From contig CM063114.1 in the NCBI GenBank assembly GCA_031841125.1, forward strand, positions 10,726,001 through 10,790,000: a stretch of DNA of 64,000 nucleotides, in the 5' to 3' direction. The notes under the pieces are model-generated. The model worked only from the letters and a program-made list of their open reading frames with translations, was not told where the DNA came from and ran no database searches. The stretch comes from Acanthococcus lagerstroemiae (lineage: Eukaryota; Arthropoda; Insecta; Hemiptera; Eriococcidae). The number at the start of each line of letters is the position of its first letter. The stretch's first letter is position 1. The position numbers were made by a program, and so were the translations under genes. Below, piece by piece: positions 55,804 through 64,000 of this stretch.

Positions 55804-56204
55804 TATAAGTAAAGTTCCTGCAACCTCTCTTGAACCAAAATATCATGTTCACTAACCAAATCTATTATTCATCTATTCAGCATCAGATTTCATGACTGAC
55901 TGTAGTTAGGAATGCAGAATTGATCAAAAATTTCCTGGGCTCAAGGGAGGGTCTGGACCCCTTGGACCCCCCCCCCCCTTGGCTACGCCACTGGTCGGTT
56001 ATAATCCTACTTTTAAAAGATCGGAGTAGATCTCTTCCACTAATTTTGTAGCTATAGTTTCCACCCCTTGGTTGTGGAAAGCTTTCAGAATAAATTTGTA
56101 GTTTACTAAATCAAAGGCTTTGTTGTAATCAACGACAGCGAGGTTAACTTTTATTCCATATTTGTATGTTTTTTCTAAAATTTGATTTATGGTATAGAGG
56201 TGGT

Positions 56205-56521
56205 TTCAACAATAAATTGAAATGGGCCGGGCTTGTGGTCCGCCTCTGAGACGACCGATGGACCTATAAGACTACATTCTGGCAACCATGGTGACAGAAA
56301 AGGAAGAGAGGAAAACAGAAATTTCGTTGGAAAGATGACATAAACAGTTTTTTAAAATCAAAAATTTTTCAAAAAATAGCCACTACTAGGATGGGATTGT
56401 CTACGAGAAACCGTTGCTCGTTATGGGCCATCGATTTAAGGGGCTCTACTTTGGAGTCGGAAAAGTAACCAATGTAAAATTAAACTGTACTAAATCGAAT
56501 AAAGGTATTCGGATTCAGATG
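56205..56521 (+). mobile_element. 5'-truncated LINE 3' end, plus strand, GAGGTGGT duplication
   Basis: The segment is flanked by GAGGTGGT at 56197-56204 and 56522-56529. It encodes KLKWAGLVVRL, WTYKTTFWQPW, RKRGKQKFRWKDDINSFLKS and TRMGLSTRNRCSLW, the basic C-terminal tail (KWAGHVxR...RRGRxKxRWxDDI) of a LINE ORF2, with a stop after LESEK and a short 3' tail with aaatcgaataaag. It splits the minus-strand LINE between LDHLH and YTINQ. Confidence 0.75.
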
Positions 56522-56833
56522 GAGGTGGTCTAGAGCGGATAAGTTTGGTCGAAATCCAGCTTGTTCGGGAGGTTAGTGGTACTCGAGTGCCTTTCTAAGT
56601 CTTAACTCTAAAAATTTTGAAAAGATTCTAGAAACAGCGGGAAATAAACATATAGAGCGGTAGTTTATTCCGTGCCAGTATTGCCGTTTTTATGGAGTAA
56701 AATTCAGAGTACTTCCATTCGGAAGATATTGAATTAGAATCCACAATTTTGTCAAAAAACAGTGTTAGTGCTTCTATAAGGATCCGACCACCGACTGTTA
56801 TGTGTTCGTTTCAAATACAGTCACACCTGGGAC

Positions 56834-58433
56834 CAGTGTGTTTCCTTGACGCGTCAAATAACTTTTTTGACATTTCATGTCAAATAACGTAAAATTACGA
56901 TAAAACAATTCTACTGTCAAATAACTGTCGAAAAACATCAGATGATAATTTTTATCGTTGAAACTGAATGTTTTATTATCATATGAAGTGATTATCAGCT
57001 CTTAAAAGCCTCACAGGATGTCTATAACGAAATCGAAAATTGAAAATAAATGAGCTTTAAATGACCACCCTCCCCCAATTTGCTATGAATGCACTAAAAT
57101 GCAAATACGACATGGGTATCATTTTAAAGAAAAAATTAAGTTGGATACTCTGAGTTAATTTTTATCCAATTTCAAACTGATCTAACAAAGAATCTACCTA
57201 AGAAGTCCAATTTTCTTTTCAATAGGAGATGCACTCAGGAGGTATTGCTCCCATTCATAATTTCTTGATGATTAATGAACGTGATGTGGGCAAGAGAAAG
57301 GGTATCTCACATGCAAAAGAATATTATTTTTCTACAAGTTTTTCTGCTAAATCATTAATCATAAAGTCTTTTCAATTTTTTTTTTTTGAGTCGGGAATTA
57401 TTTTTAGTATTTTTGAGTAAAGAATTAGATTCTTCTTTTTGGAAAAAGAAAAATTAAAAAATAAGCAGAATTGGTGCAGAATATGCGATAAATGCCAAAA
57501 TATGGGAAACATGCCAAATGGTGCTGCTTATTTGACTCAGAATTCTGTGATTCATGAAGATCTTTTAAAACCTGATGTTACTTTTGAAACAGAGAAATTC
57601 AGACTACTCCTATGTGCAGATGATTTTAAAAAAATCCTTCTCTGATTGTATTGAGCTTCAGGCAGATCTAAATTCTATTGTTTGTTCGAGCGATTGGAAT
57701 CTACTGTCCATTAATAAATCCAAATGCCAAAGCATTACTTTTAGTCGTATAAAGGAGCCCTCGCTACACTCTTATACTATAGGAGGTTATAGATTCCCAA
57801 GTATTCATGAAGTAAGGGACCTGGGTGTACTACTGGATAGCAAATTATCATTTTCCGGACACAAATATGAAAATAAGAAACTATTCATTTTTCTTTTGGT
57901 AAGATCAATTTGAATTTAACGGAATTATCTGGAAGCCACACGATAAAGATAAAATTGAAAAAATCCAAAAAACATTTTCGAAATTCATATTTCTGCTCAT
58001 TTGACTCAGAATTCTGTGATTTGTAAAGACCTTTAAAAACCTGGAAATCTACGCTATAGATATAAGTATACATTCACATAAAAATTGCAGCCCTGGTCAT
58101 AATGATAGAACCTTCCAATTCTAAATTCTTTGTTCTCTCTTTCAAGGTATAATTTGCTGATTTTTAATCTGTATGATGATTGATAACACACATAATCTAC
58201 ACCTTGAAGCGTTTTGACTTTGGTGATAAAGTGATTCAATAGTGATTTCTAATTCCAAACGAAATGATAATAAACATTCTATAATACATGAGGAATATTT
58301 ACTCAGCTTTCTCGGTTTTCACTTTTCTCTTTCAGTAATTTTTTGACGTCAAATAGGTCTAATGTCAAAAAAATGTCATATAATTAATTTTTTTACAGTA
58401 AAATAACTTGAGTTATTTGGCGGAACAACACTG
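56834..58433. mobile_element. hAT-like element, 1.6 kb, perfect 8-bp target duplication CCTGGGAC
   Basis: CCTGGGAC lies at 56826-56833 and 58434-58441. Ends are CAGTGTGTTTCCTTGACG and, reversed, CAGTGTTGTTCCGCCAAA. Near both ends the phrase gtcaaataac or its inverse is repeated several times, as in subterminal transposase-binding repeats. No hAT transposase frame was found. It carries a LINE reverse transcriptase fragment (about 57440-57900). Confidence 0.8.
57440..57905 (+). pseudogene. Jockey/CR1-like reverse transcriptase palm-thumb fragment
   Basis: In one frame KFRLLLCADDFKKI gives the catalytic Y/C-ADD box (57597-57640). After a frameshift come DCIELQADLNSIVCSSDWNL, INKSKCQSITFSRIKEPSLH and VRDLGVLLDSKLSFSGH. 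A-D-D, then LQxDLxxLxxW, LNxxKCxxxTF and RDLGVxLDxxLxFxxH are the standard order of Jockey/CR1 LINE reverse transcriptases. The first residue of YADD is Cys. It ends in a stop at 57911. A short piece of it (ttgactcagaattctgtga) is duplicated at 57538 and 58000. Confidence 0.75.
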
Positions 58434-58559
58434 CCTGGGACTTTCCCTTTTTGTAACTTATCAATTACCATCTTCACTTCAGAGGTCCCAAAAAAGAAAA
58501 AAATTCCAAACATGCTAGACGTAATATGTAGTTCAAATTAGGAATCAAAATGGGGGCAG

Positions 58560-58880
58560 GCAGGGCACGTGGCTAGACTTTCCCCGACGCATGGGCATAT
58601 CTGACTATCTTTTGGATTTTCGCGTATAAAAAGAAGAAGAAAGGAGGACAAAGAGCGAGATGGAGGGAAGAAATCGATCGTTTCCTTTGCCACAAAAAAT
58701 ACCAAAAAATTGTTACAAACAGGAATGAATGGAAAAGGGTGAGGTATATTTTGGCTATTAAAGGACCGGGGATAGTTTCAGTATAAACCGAAATACCAAA
58801 AAATTGCTACAAACAGGAAAGAATGGGAAAGGGTGAGGTATACTCTGGCTCTTAAAGAACCGGGGATGTTTTGAATATAC
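58560..58880 (+). pseudogene. LINE ORF2 C-terminal tail with a 98-bp tandem duplication
   Basis: The translation gives AGHVARLSPTHGH, then in another frame KKKKGGQRARWREEIDRFLC, TNRNEWKRVRYILAIKGPGI and a stop. AGHVARL...GxRxRWxxEIDxF is a LINE C-terminal tail. 58688-58785 is followed by a second, diverged copy at 58790-58880 (accaaaaaattgctacaaac and on). Confidence 0.65.
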
Positions 58881-58889
58881 ACAGAAATA

Positions 58890-59915
58890 TTTACTGTACT
58901 TCGTGTGATGTAACATTTCTCTAATAAGGTATCAATAATCTTTTTATTTATTCATACTCACTGACTATTTACTTATTAGCTGATATCTGTACAATAAATT
59001 TGTGTTATTTTGGCAGTTCTTTCCCAACTATTTAATCGAATAAAAAAATTTTAGATGACTCACAGCGACAAAAGATGACTTTAGAAGACTTAGATGATCG
59101 CTTTTCAAAATAATATGTGTGACTGTAGTTGACTTAAATGACTTAAATGATGATAGACACCCTGCTTATGTACTATGAAATTCAGATTTTGAAGCTGATA
59201 TAAAGGCCAAAACGAATATTCAAGTTATTTTTGCCAATTTCAAAAATGAAATTCAAATTCGGAAGCCCAAATCAGGATGGAATTGTAAATTCCTTGGAAT
59301 TTTTGAATTACGTCGATTTGTAGCAGCCCACCAGTCCTTTATCAGCCTGACTTGGGTAGATTCGTCCACATTTCCACTCAAATTTCTAGGCTGACGCCCG
59401 TGCTTTGACCGATTTGTATTTCCCTTCTTCACATGCTCTTGAAACTGGTTTCCTATCTTGCTGGCCACTAAGAGCCCTAAAGGCAAATGCGGCAAATCAC
59501 AAGAACTGTAAAAGTGATCTTTCCACACTTGTAAGACAATCTTTGATTTGGTTCTTCGGTTCAATCTACTCGGCACACTGCAAAAACCAAACAACTCTGC
59601 ACATGGGACACCTTCAGTAGATGACTTCTATTTCTAAAATCAGCCCTCCCCGCTGAATTTCCTTCGTGAGATTTATAATTAATACCGATTAAGCTAAACC
59701 GGAGTTATGGTATCCGGGTGTGTAAACAACCACGCGCCCGACATTAATTATTATCAACAGAGTCATCGTCTGCAGCCTTCATCACACAACCAATAAGCTC
59801 GCGGTCTTCCAAATTAAATGTAAATATCAAGTGTTCGAAATTCAATTTCCCACGGACAAACTTAACCGTCAACATTGACATAGAAACGGTCACTGGACCA
59901 ATGGACTCTGGGCAA
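58890..59915. other. noncoding DNA, unresolved frame
   Basis: The minus-strand frame 59253-59594 (113 codons) has balanced composition but no domain I recognise and no splice support. Phrases aagatgact/ttagatgat repeat near 59050-59160. Confidence 0.3.
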
Positions 59916-59917
59916 TG

Positions 59918-60097
59918 TCAAATAAAAATTTGAGTATATTGTTCGCTGAGGCGTAACGCAGCCGATGGCGTAAGCACTTTTTTATTTTCTTTAATTGATG
60001 GAAGTTTTATGGTTTCTGGGAATCCTTTTTGTGCAATAGTGTTCGTTGACAGCTTCATTCTTTCGTTCGGTAGACCTGATTTATTAAACCGCCAAAA
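59918..60097 (-). CDS. candidate last exon, unknown protein
   Basis: On the minus strand the acceptor tttttccatcag ends at 60098. A frame of 59 codons plus stop follows: FWRFNKSGLPNERMKLSTNT then IAQKGFPETIKLPSIKENKK then VLTPSAALRLSEQYTQIFI and TGA at 59920-59918. Codon use and composition are protein-like. The phrase K-VLTPSAALRL is faintly reminiscent of the region before the kinase domain in DYRK-type kinases, but I would not assign it on this. No AATAAA was seen directly downstream. Confidence 0.35.
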   Translation of the reverse strand, partial: FWRFNKSGLPNERMKLSTNTIAQKGFPETIKLPSIKENKKVLTPSAALRLSEQYTQIFI

Positions 60098-60099
60098 CT

Positions 60100-60890
60100 G
60101 ATGGAAAAAATTTCGAAAGGACAATATTTTCCATTGTACTTCAAGACATTACAGTTATATATGGTTTTAATCCAGCTGAAACGTTGTACACTCTTATTGA
60201 GCTGTACTCACTCGACGTTCAAGGCCTACTTGTTCGCAAAAATAAAAATATTACAGACGAGGACACAAGAGCTCTCTCATCTTTCGTGTACAGTTTCTCT
60301 GCGAATTATCTAATTATAAAAAACTGGATTGTTTTAAATATCTTGTACGTAAAAAACAGTGCCGGAAGGTTAGGAAGTGAATAGCCCACAATTCTACCCC
60401 GAATTCTCGAACAGCAGTCTGAATTCTATTACATTTCCCGAGTGGATCCTCTGAGTTTAGACATTACAAAAAACCACTGAGAACGATCAAATCCGATCGG
60501 TAGTAATCAAAAATGACGGAAGTACGAAATATGACCAAAGCCAACGACAACTGTTCAAAATGGATGATAATAATTACCGAACATGATTAATCCAAACTGA
60601 AGTGAAATCAACTAAGAAAGACCAAAGTAACAAGTGCAATAGTCATCATCAAACCAATTTCTCCTCGACTTATATCCTTTTCCGTATTTTTAATTCACCT
60701 CCTCCTCCCTCTCTTTATTTTGACCTAGTTTCACCTTGACCTATTCGGTAAGTCTGACTGTGAATATGAAAATATGATGAAGTAAAGTGTGACTCGACTG
60801 TTCGCCATTTCATCGATTCTATTGTATGATTTATCAAAGGCGTCATAGAGGAACCATGAGGGAGAGAAGCACAGTTTAAACTTCTTATTT
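60100..60890. other. noncoding DNA, includes GACCAAA-type repeat text
   Basis: 60480-60650 resembles the degenerate GACCAAA field (aaatatgaccaaagccaacg and similar). A long T-run follows at 60889-60927. No gene is recognised. Confidence 0.3.
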
Positions 60891-60891
60891 T

Positions 60892-60929
<38 letters not shown>

Positions 60930-60932
<3 letters not shown>

Positions 60933-61275
60933 TATCTATTGCAAATCCAGTCCTGAGAACCACCGAGTGGTACACACACTGCGCTTTTTAAAATAAGCAG
61001 CTGAAAAAAAAACAACAGGATTTTGAAATTCTAAAGCCCTTACTGTACAGCACGTACTATTCCACTGCACAAAATACAACACCCATCGAAATACGTTTCT
61101 CAACAACGTCACACCATCATCATATCTATGTTTAAGACACGCCAAATCTTTACTCAATTTTCTGTCCGCCTCAAATCTGATACATAAGCTATAATGTAAA
61201 TAGTATTAAAAGTATTAAGAATGTACATAGCCGAAAGGCAATAAGTTACATTAAATAAACAAATAAAAAAAAGTC
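60930..61275 (+). pseudogene. possible LINE 3' end with poly(A) signal
   Basis: The stretch ending acattaaataaacaaataaa, then an A-run (61262-61275), has the look of a Jockey-type LINE 3' end: a short decayed frame, the phrase gtacatagccgaaaggc, then AATAAA and A-tail. The coding part is too short to be sure. Confidence 0.35.
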
Positions 61276-61534
61276 CTGTTTTTCGGAGAATCAAAAAATC
61301 AGTTCTGTTACAAAAAGAGGTGGGTTCCACCAACTTTTCTCTTTCTGAGGAACCTGTTGAAAAATATAAGACATTCGGGGATATTGTTATTATTGCTAAA
61401 GGGAATGGCTGAGGGAAAGACCTGGAAAGGAAGGCAAAAAATGAGCTATGAAGAGCAGATAATAAAAAGATATAAAGTGTAAATCGTTTTCAGCGATAGA
61501 AAGATTAGCGCCGGAGAAAAAAGACTGACTCAAG

Positions 61535-61977
61535 ACTTTATTCGCCTGCGAGTACCACACTCCTTATATCAGCCTGTATTCCCTTGCATGCATCGTACCA
61601 GCCTGCGAGCACTATGCTCTGCTAGTACATCATCTTGCAGACGAGTCTGCAACCACGGGAGAGCATTTTCATATGTTTTGCGAACTGCGTCGACATGAGA
61701 ATGTCATCGTCCAGTTAACGTAGCGCCCAAAAAATGAGCGCACCAAAAAATATGGAGCACAACGTGCTCTGCGGAGCGTAACGGACAACGACATTCTCCT
61801 GTCGGCGCAGTCCGCCAAGCAGACATGAAAATGCTCTCACGTGGTTGCAGACTCATCTGCAGGATGATGCACTAGACGAGCGCAGTGCTTGCAGGCTAGT
61901 ACAAGGAACATGATGCTGGCCTGGCAAGGGGATACAGGCTGATACAAAGTGTGTGCTAGTCGCAGGCAAATGAAGTG
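61535..61977. mobile_element. fold-back element, about 440 bp
   Basis: Arms of about 200 bases face each other around 61740-61760: tcagcctgtattcccttgc, gcgagcactatgctctgcta, gagtctgcaaccacgggaga and gagaatgtcatcgtc all recur in reverse with few changes. No coding. A piece of one arm also lies at 37938-37980, so it is a dispersed family. No clear target duplication is visible; the right end abuts the 9-bp minisatellite. Confidence 0.7.
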
Positions 61978-61983
61978 TTGTTG

Positions 61984-62275
61984 AGTCAGGTCAGTCAGGT
62001 CGGTCAGGTTGGTCAGGTTGGCCAAGTCAGGTCAGTCAGGTCAGTCAGGTCAGTCAGGTCAGTCAGGTCAGTCAGGTCAGTCAGGTCAGTCAGGTCAGTC
62101 AGGTCAGTCAGGTCAGTCAGGTCAGTCAGGTCAGTCAGGTCAGTCAGGTCAGTCAGGTCAGTCAGGTCAGTCAGGTCAGTCAGGTCAGTCAGGTCAGTCA
62201 GGTCAGTCAGGTCAATCAGTCAGTCAGGTCAATCCGTCAGTCAGTTAATCTGTCTGTCTGTCTGTCTGTCTACTT
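61984..62275. repeat. 9-bp minisatellite (CAGGTCAGT), then CTGT microsatellite
   Basis: About 20 near-perfect units of CAGGTCAGT cover 62028-62215, with diverged units (caggtcggt, caggttggt) before and (caggtcaat) after. A (CTGT)n run follows at 62249-62270. The 9-base unit keeps all frames open, which gives the artificial SVR and SGQ repeat frames; these are not genes. Confidence 0.9.
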
Positions 62276-62608
62276 GTACCCGCAGGTATAGATATAGGCC
62301 CTAGTGAATGTTGGGTAGATACATGTTTTTTTGGAATCGGTGGGTAAACTTGTGCACGAAATTGGAAGTTCTTCATTAGTAATAATGAGAGTACACTTAT
62401 GACAATGAACGATACTTGTAGTTGCATTATTTCATATGTTTTCATATTTTAATACACGAAACACACGACACATTTTTACATACAGACAAACAATAACAAC
62501 TAGTTTCTGTTCTGAAACCTGCGGAAGTTCATAATAGGAAATAGCTTTAACTGGTATTGCATTCAGTTGGAAGGTCTCTCCAGTCGGAAAGTGACCCGAA
62601 GTAAACAG

Positions 62609-64000
62609 ATGCACTGGTGGACCCCTCAACTACAGAGAATGAAGGTAATGCTGCGAGGGATTACTAGGCAAATGCAGAAGGACTGTCCCCCCCTTCGGCA
62701 ACTGATTCTGGAAAAACTAAGACGACACGTGAGGCACGAATACAGAAGGCAAATGGCAAGAGAAAAAATTGCTGCCTGGCGAAGGTTCTGCTCCCAGAAG
62801 GACGCATGGGGGAAGCCGTACCTGGCTCTGAAGAAGGCTGCTGAAGAGCAAGGTAGGGGCATGCCGTTACTGAGGCGTCCTGATGGGAGCAGGTGCAAGG
62901 ACGAGAAAGAATCCGCCAAGCTGCTGCTAAGAACAAAGTTCTGTCCAGATGAGGCCGGAGGGTGGGACGAGATCAGCATTGCAGCTGGCCCCGCTCCAAA
63001 GGTCACAGCAGGGATGGTGAGCCGCATTGTCAAAAAGCTGAACAATAGGAAGGCCCCTGGCGACGATGGCATCAACCATAAAGCCTTGAAGACACTACAC
63101 CGAGAGCACCCTACAGTGCTCCTCAGATTGTTCACCGCCTGCCTGGTCCTGGGCTACTTTCCCAAGAGATGGAGAACTGGGAAGGTAGTGTTCATCCCAA
63201 AGCCAGGCAAGGATAGGAGCACTGCTGACGGGTATAGACCCATCACCCTGCTGTGTACCATGGGGAAGGTGCTGGAAAGGGCGATGAACGAGCACCTCCA
63301 GTCAGTGTTAGAAGCGGAACAGTTCCTGGATGCAAGGCAGCACGGCTTCAGAAAGGGAACGAATACAGAGAAAGCCATCCGCGCTGCCTTGGGGACGATT
63401 GTACGGAGCAGGATCACGCACGATGCAACGGCTGTAGTGTCCCTCGATATTAAAGGTGCATTTGACAATGGAAGAGCAGTGCTCAGAGCGGAGGAATTAC
63501 TGGGGCAGCTCAGGCTGTCGCTGAATGTCCAGAAGACGGAGATAATGTTATACAATGACATCCCGAGTCACCAGCCAGGCCCCAGGGACACCGGTCCACT
63601 GGAAATCCAGGTAGGAGACGAACACGTCCCGCTACGGTCTGCAATGAAGTATCTCGGTGTGGTTCTGGACCGAGAAGAGACGTGGCTGCCGCATTTGAAG
63701 TACATAAGAGAGAAATGCGAAAAGACATTACCAGTACTGACACAACTCTGCCAACGGATGTTCGGGTACAGCCAGAGAGCGCGAAAGATTATGATGAGTG
63801 GCTGTATTTATAGCCGGTTCTTCTACTGCTCCTCCCTGTACTACCACCGAGTGCAGGGAGTGAGATATAAACGAGAGATAGACCGCGTGAAGAGACGTTG
63901 TGACATAATCTGTAGCCGGCTGTACCGAACTGTCAGTACTGTGGGGGCAGCCATCATCAATGCGGAGCCTCCACTGCACTTGCAGATCATTGAGAGGAGC
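62609..64000 (+). CDS. R1-like LINE ORF2, endonuclease-less and RT core deleted, runs off the window
   Basis: One uninterrupted frame of 464 codons from ATG 62609 reaches the window edge; the frame is open back to a stop at 62513. It starts MHWWTPQLQRMK, the linker block after the apurinic endonuclease of R1/LOA-type LINEs. It continues with RKAPGDDGI, GYFPKRWRTGKVVFIPKPGK, DGYRPITLLCTMGKVLERAM, RQHGFRKGTNTEKAI and VVSLDIKGAFDN (fingers and palm). At 63470 it jumps directly to GRAVLRAEELLGQLRLSLNV followed by QKTEIMLYND, which belongs to the thumb. Well over 100 residues with the F/YADD catalytic box are missing with no frameshift. YLGVVLDREETWLPHLKYIR and a Cys-containing C-terminal part follow. 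It is 5'-truncated and catalytically dead as an RT, yet recently intact otherwise. Confidence 0.85.
   Translation, partial: MHWWTPQLQRMKVMLRGITRQMQKDCPPLRQLILEKLRRHVRHEYRRQMAREKIAAWRRFCSQKDAWGKPYLALKKAAEEQGRGMPLLRRPDGSRCKDEKESAKLLLRTKFCPDEAGGWDEISIAAGPAPKVTAGMVSRIVKKLNNRKAPGDDGINHKALKTLHREHPTVLLRLFTACLVLGYFPKRWRTGKVVFIPKPGKDRSTADGYRPITLLCTMGKVLERAMNEHLQSVLEAEQFLDARQHGFRKGTNTEKAIRAALGTIVRSRITHDATAVVSLDIKGAFDNGRAVLRAEELLGQLRLSLNVQKTEIMLYNDIPSHQPGPRDTGPLEIQVGDEHVPLRSAMKYLGVVLDREETWLPHLKYIREKCEKTLPVLTQLCQRMFGYSQRARKIMMSGCIYSRFFYCSSLYYHRVQGVRYKREIDRVKRRCDIICSRLYRTVSTVGAAIINAEPPLHLQIIERS

Larger units (their letters stand above)
53771..55993 (-). mobile_element. hAT element (ZMYM/TTF-type), 2.2 kb, 8-bp target duplication
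   Basis: CAGTGGCGTAGCCAGGAATT at the left end and TTGGCTACGCCACTG at the right are classic hAT ends. GTCGGGTA (53763-53770) and GTCGGTTA (55994-56001) flank it, 7 of 8 matching, and removal rejoins the LINE reading frame. It encodes a decayed transposase on the minus strand (about 55500-54060) and carries a Penelope miniature at 55631-55803. Confidence 0.85.
53528..58500 (-). pseudogene. LINE reverse transcriptase, dismembered by nested insertions
   Basis: Read on the minus strand and skipping insertions, the pieces are collinear. 58500-58434: VKMVIDKLQKGK. 56833-56522: ILIEALTLFFDKIVD, SEWKYSEFYSI, LFPAVSRIFSKFLELRLRKA, EQAGFRPN. 56204-55994: LYTINQILEKTYKYGIKVNL and VVDYNKAFDLVNYKF. 53770-53528: TRDPLLPILFNCTLEEVF, GLNNINGKTISNLRFADN. 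They are the successive blocks of one reverse transcriptase. The catalytic FADD reads FADN. Stops and indels also occur. It belongs to the same family as 45890-46430, RTE/CR1-like. Insertions: 53771-55993, 56205-56521 and 56834-58433. Confidence 0.75.

Noticed and set aside
61975..62304. Frames of SVR or SGQ repeats
   Set aside because: A 9-base tandem repeat has no way to create stops; these are not genes.
62626..63135. Minus-strand frame of 169 codons
   Set aside because: It is the shadow of the plus-strand R1-like LINE frame, which has the conserved motifs.

Overview
This window looks like intergenic and intronic DNA from a metazoan, most likely an arthropod. It is AT-rich, nearly devoid of long host reading frames, and built from layered transposable elements: R1-, RTE- and Jockey/CR1-like non-LTR retrotransposons, a GIY-YIG Penelope-like element, hAT, mariner and pogo relatives, Helitron-like elements, fold-back elements and tRNA-headed retroposons. 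Splice-site-bounded exons and a TATA promoter confirm a eukaryote. There is no operon organisation. The species cannot be named from the sequence alone.

Layout. 1-5 kb: AT-rich DNA, a pogo/Tigger-like MITE carrying a hairpin, and the TATA promoter and signal-peptide exon of a secreted protein (minus strand, 3694-3990). 5-8 kb: a LINE C-terminus and a G-rich Helitron-like element. 10.3-13.9 kb: a degenerate GACCAAAA-type repeat field with a tRNA-headed SINE in it. 15.7-22 kb: a tandem array of a roughly 1.15-kb LINE-derived unit, hit by a hAT element (itself holding a fold-back mariner), a composite hAT-like element and a small MITE. 24-29.3 kb: degenerate tandem repeats and a second copy of the composite element, split by a Penelope-like element with a 9-bp target duplication. 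31.8-36 kb: a second Helitron-like element in reverse orientation, and a tRNA/LINE chimera. 38-41 kb: a hairpin element invaded by two smaller hairpins and a hAT element. 43-44.2 kb: a purine-rich minisatellite and a third Helitron-like 3' end. 50.7-52.3 kb: a 1.67-kb TA-flanked fold-back element. 53.5-58.5 kb: a nest in which a LINE carries two hAT elements and another LINE 3' end, one hAT carrying a 173-bp Penelope miniature. 61.5-62.3 kb: a fold-back element next to a 9-bp minisatellite. 62.6-64 kb: an R1-like LINE frame, open to the window edge, whose reverse transcriptase has lost its catalytic core without a frameshift.

Host genes appear only as isolated exon candidates: 3694-3772 (-), 36374-36540 (-), 42512-42646 (+), 44901-45205 (+, terminal exon with AATAAA) and 59918-60097 (-). 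None could be assigned to a known family with confidence. The strongest signals are structural: matched target duplications and empty-site comparisons within the window allow the insertion order of many elements to be read directly.
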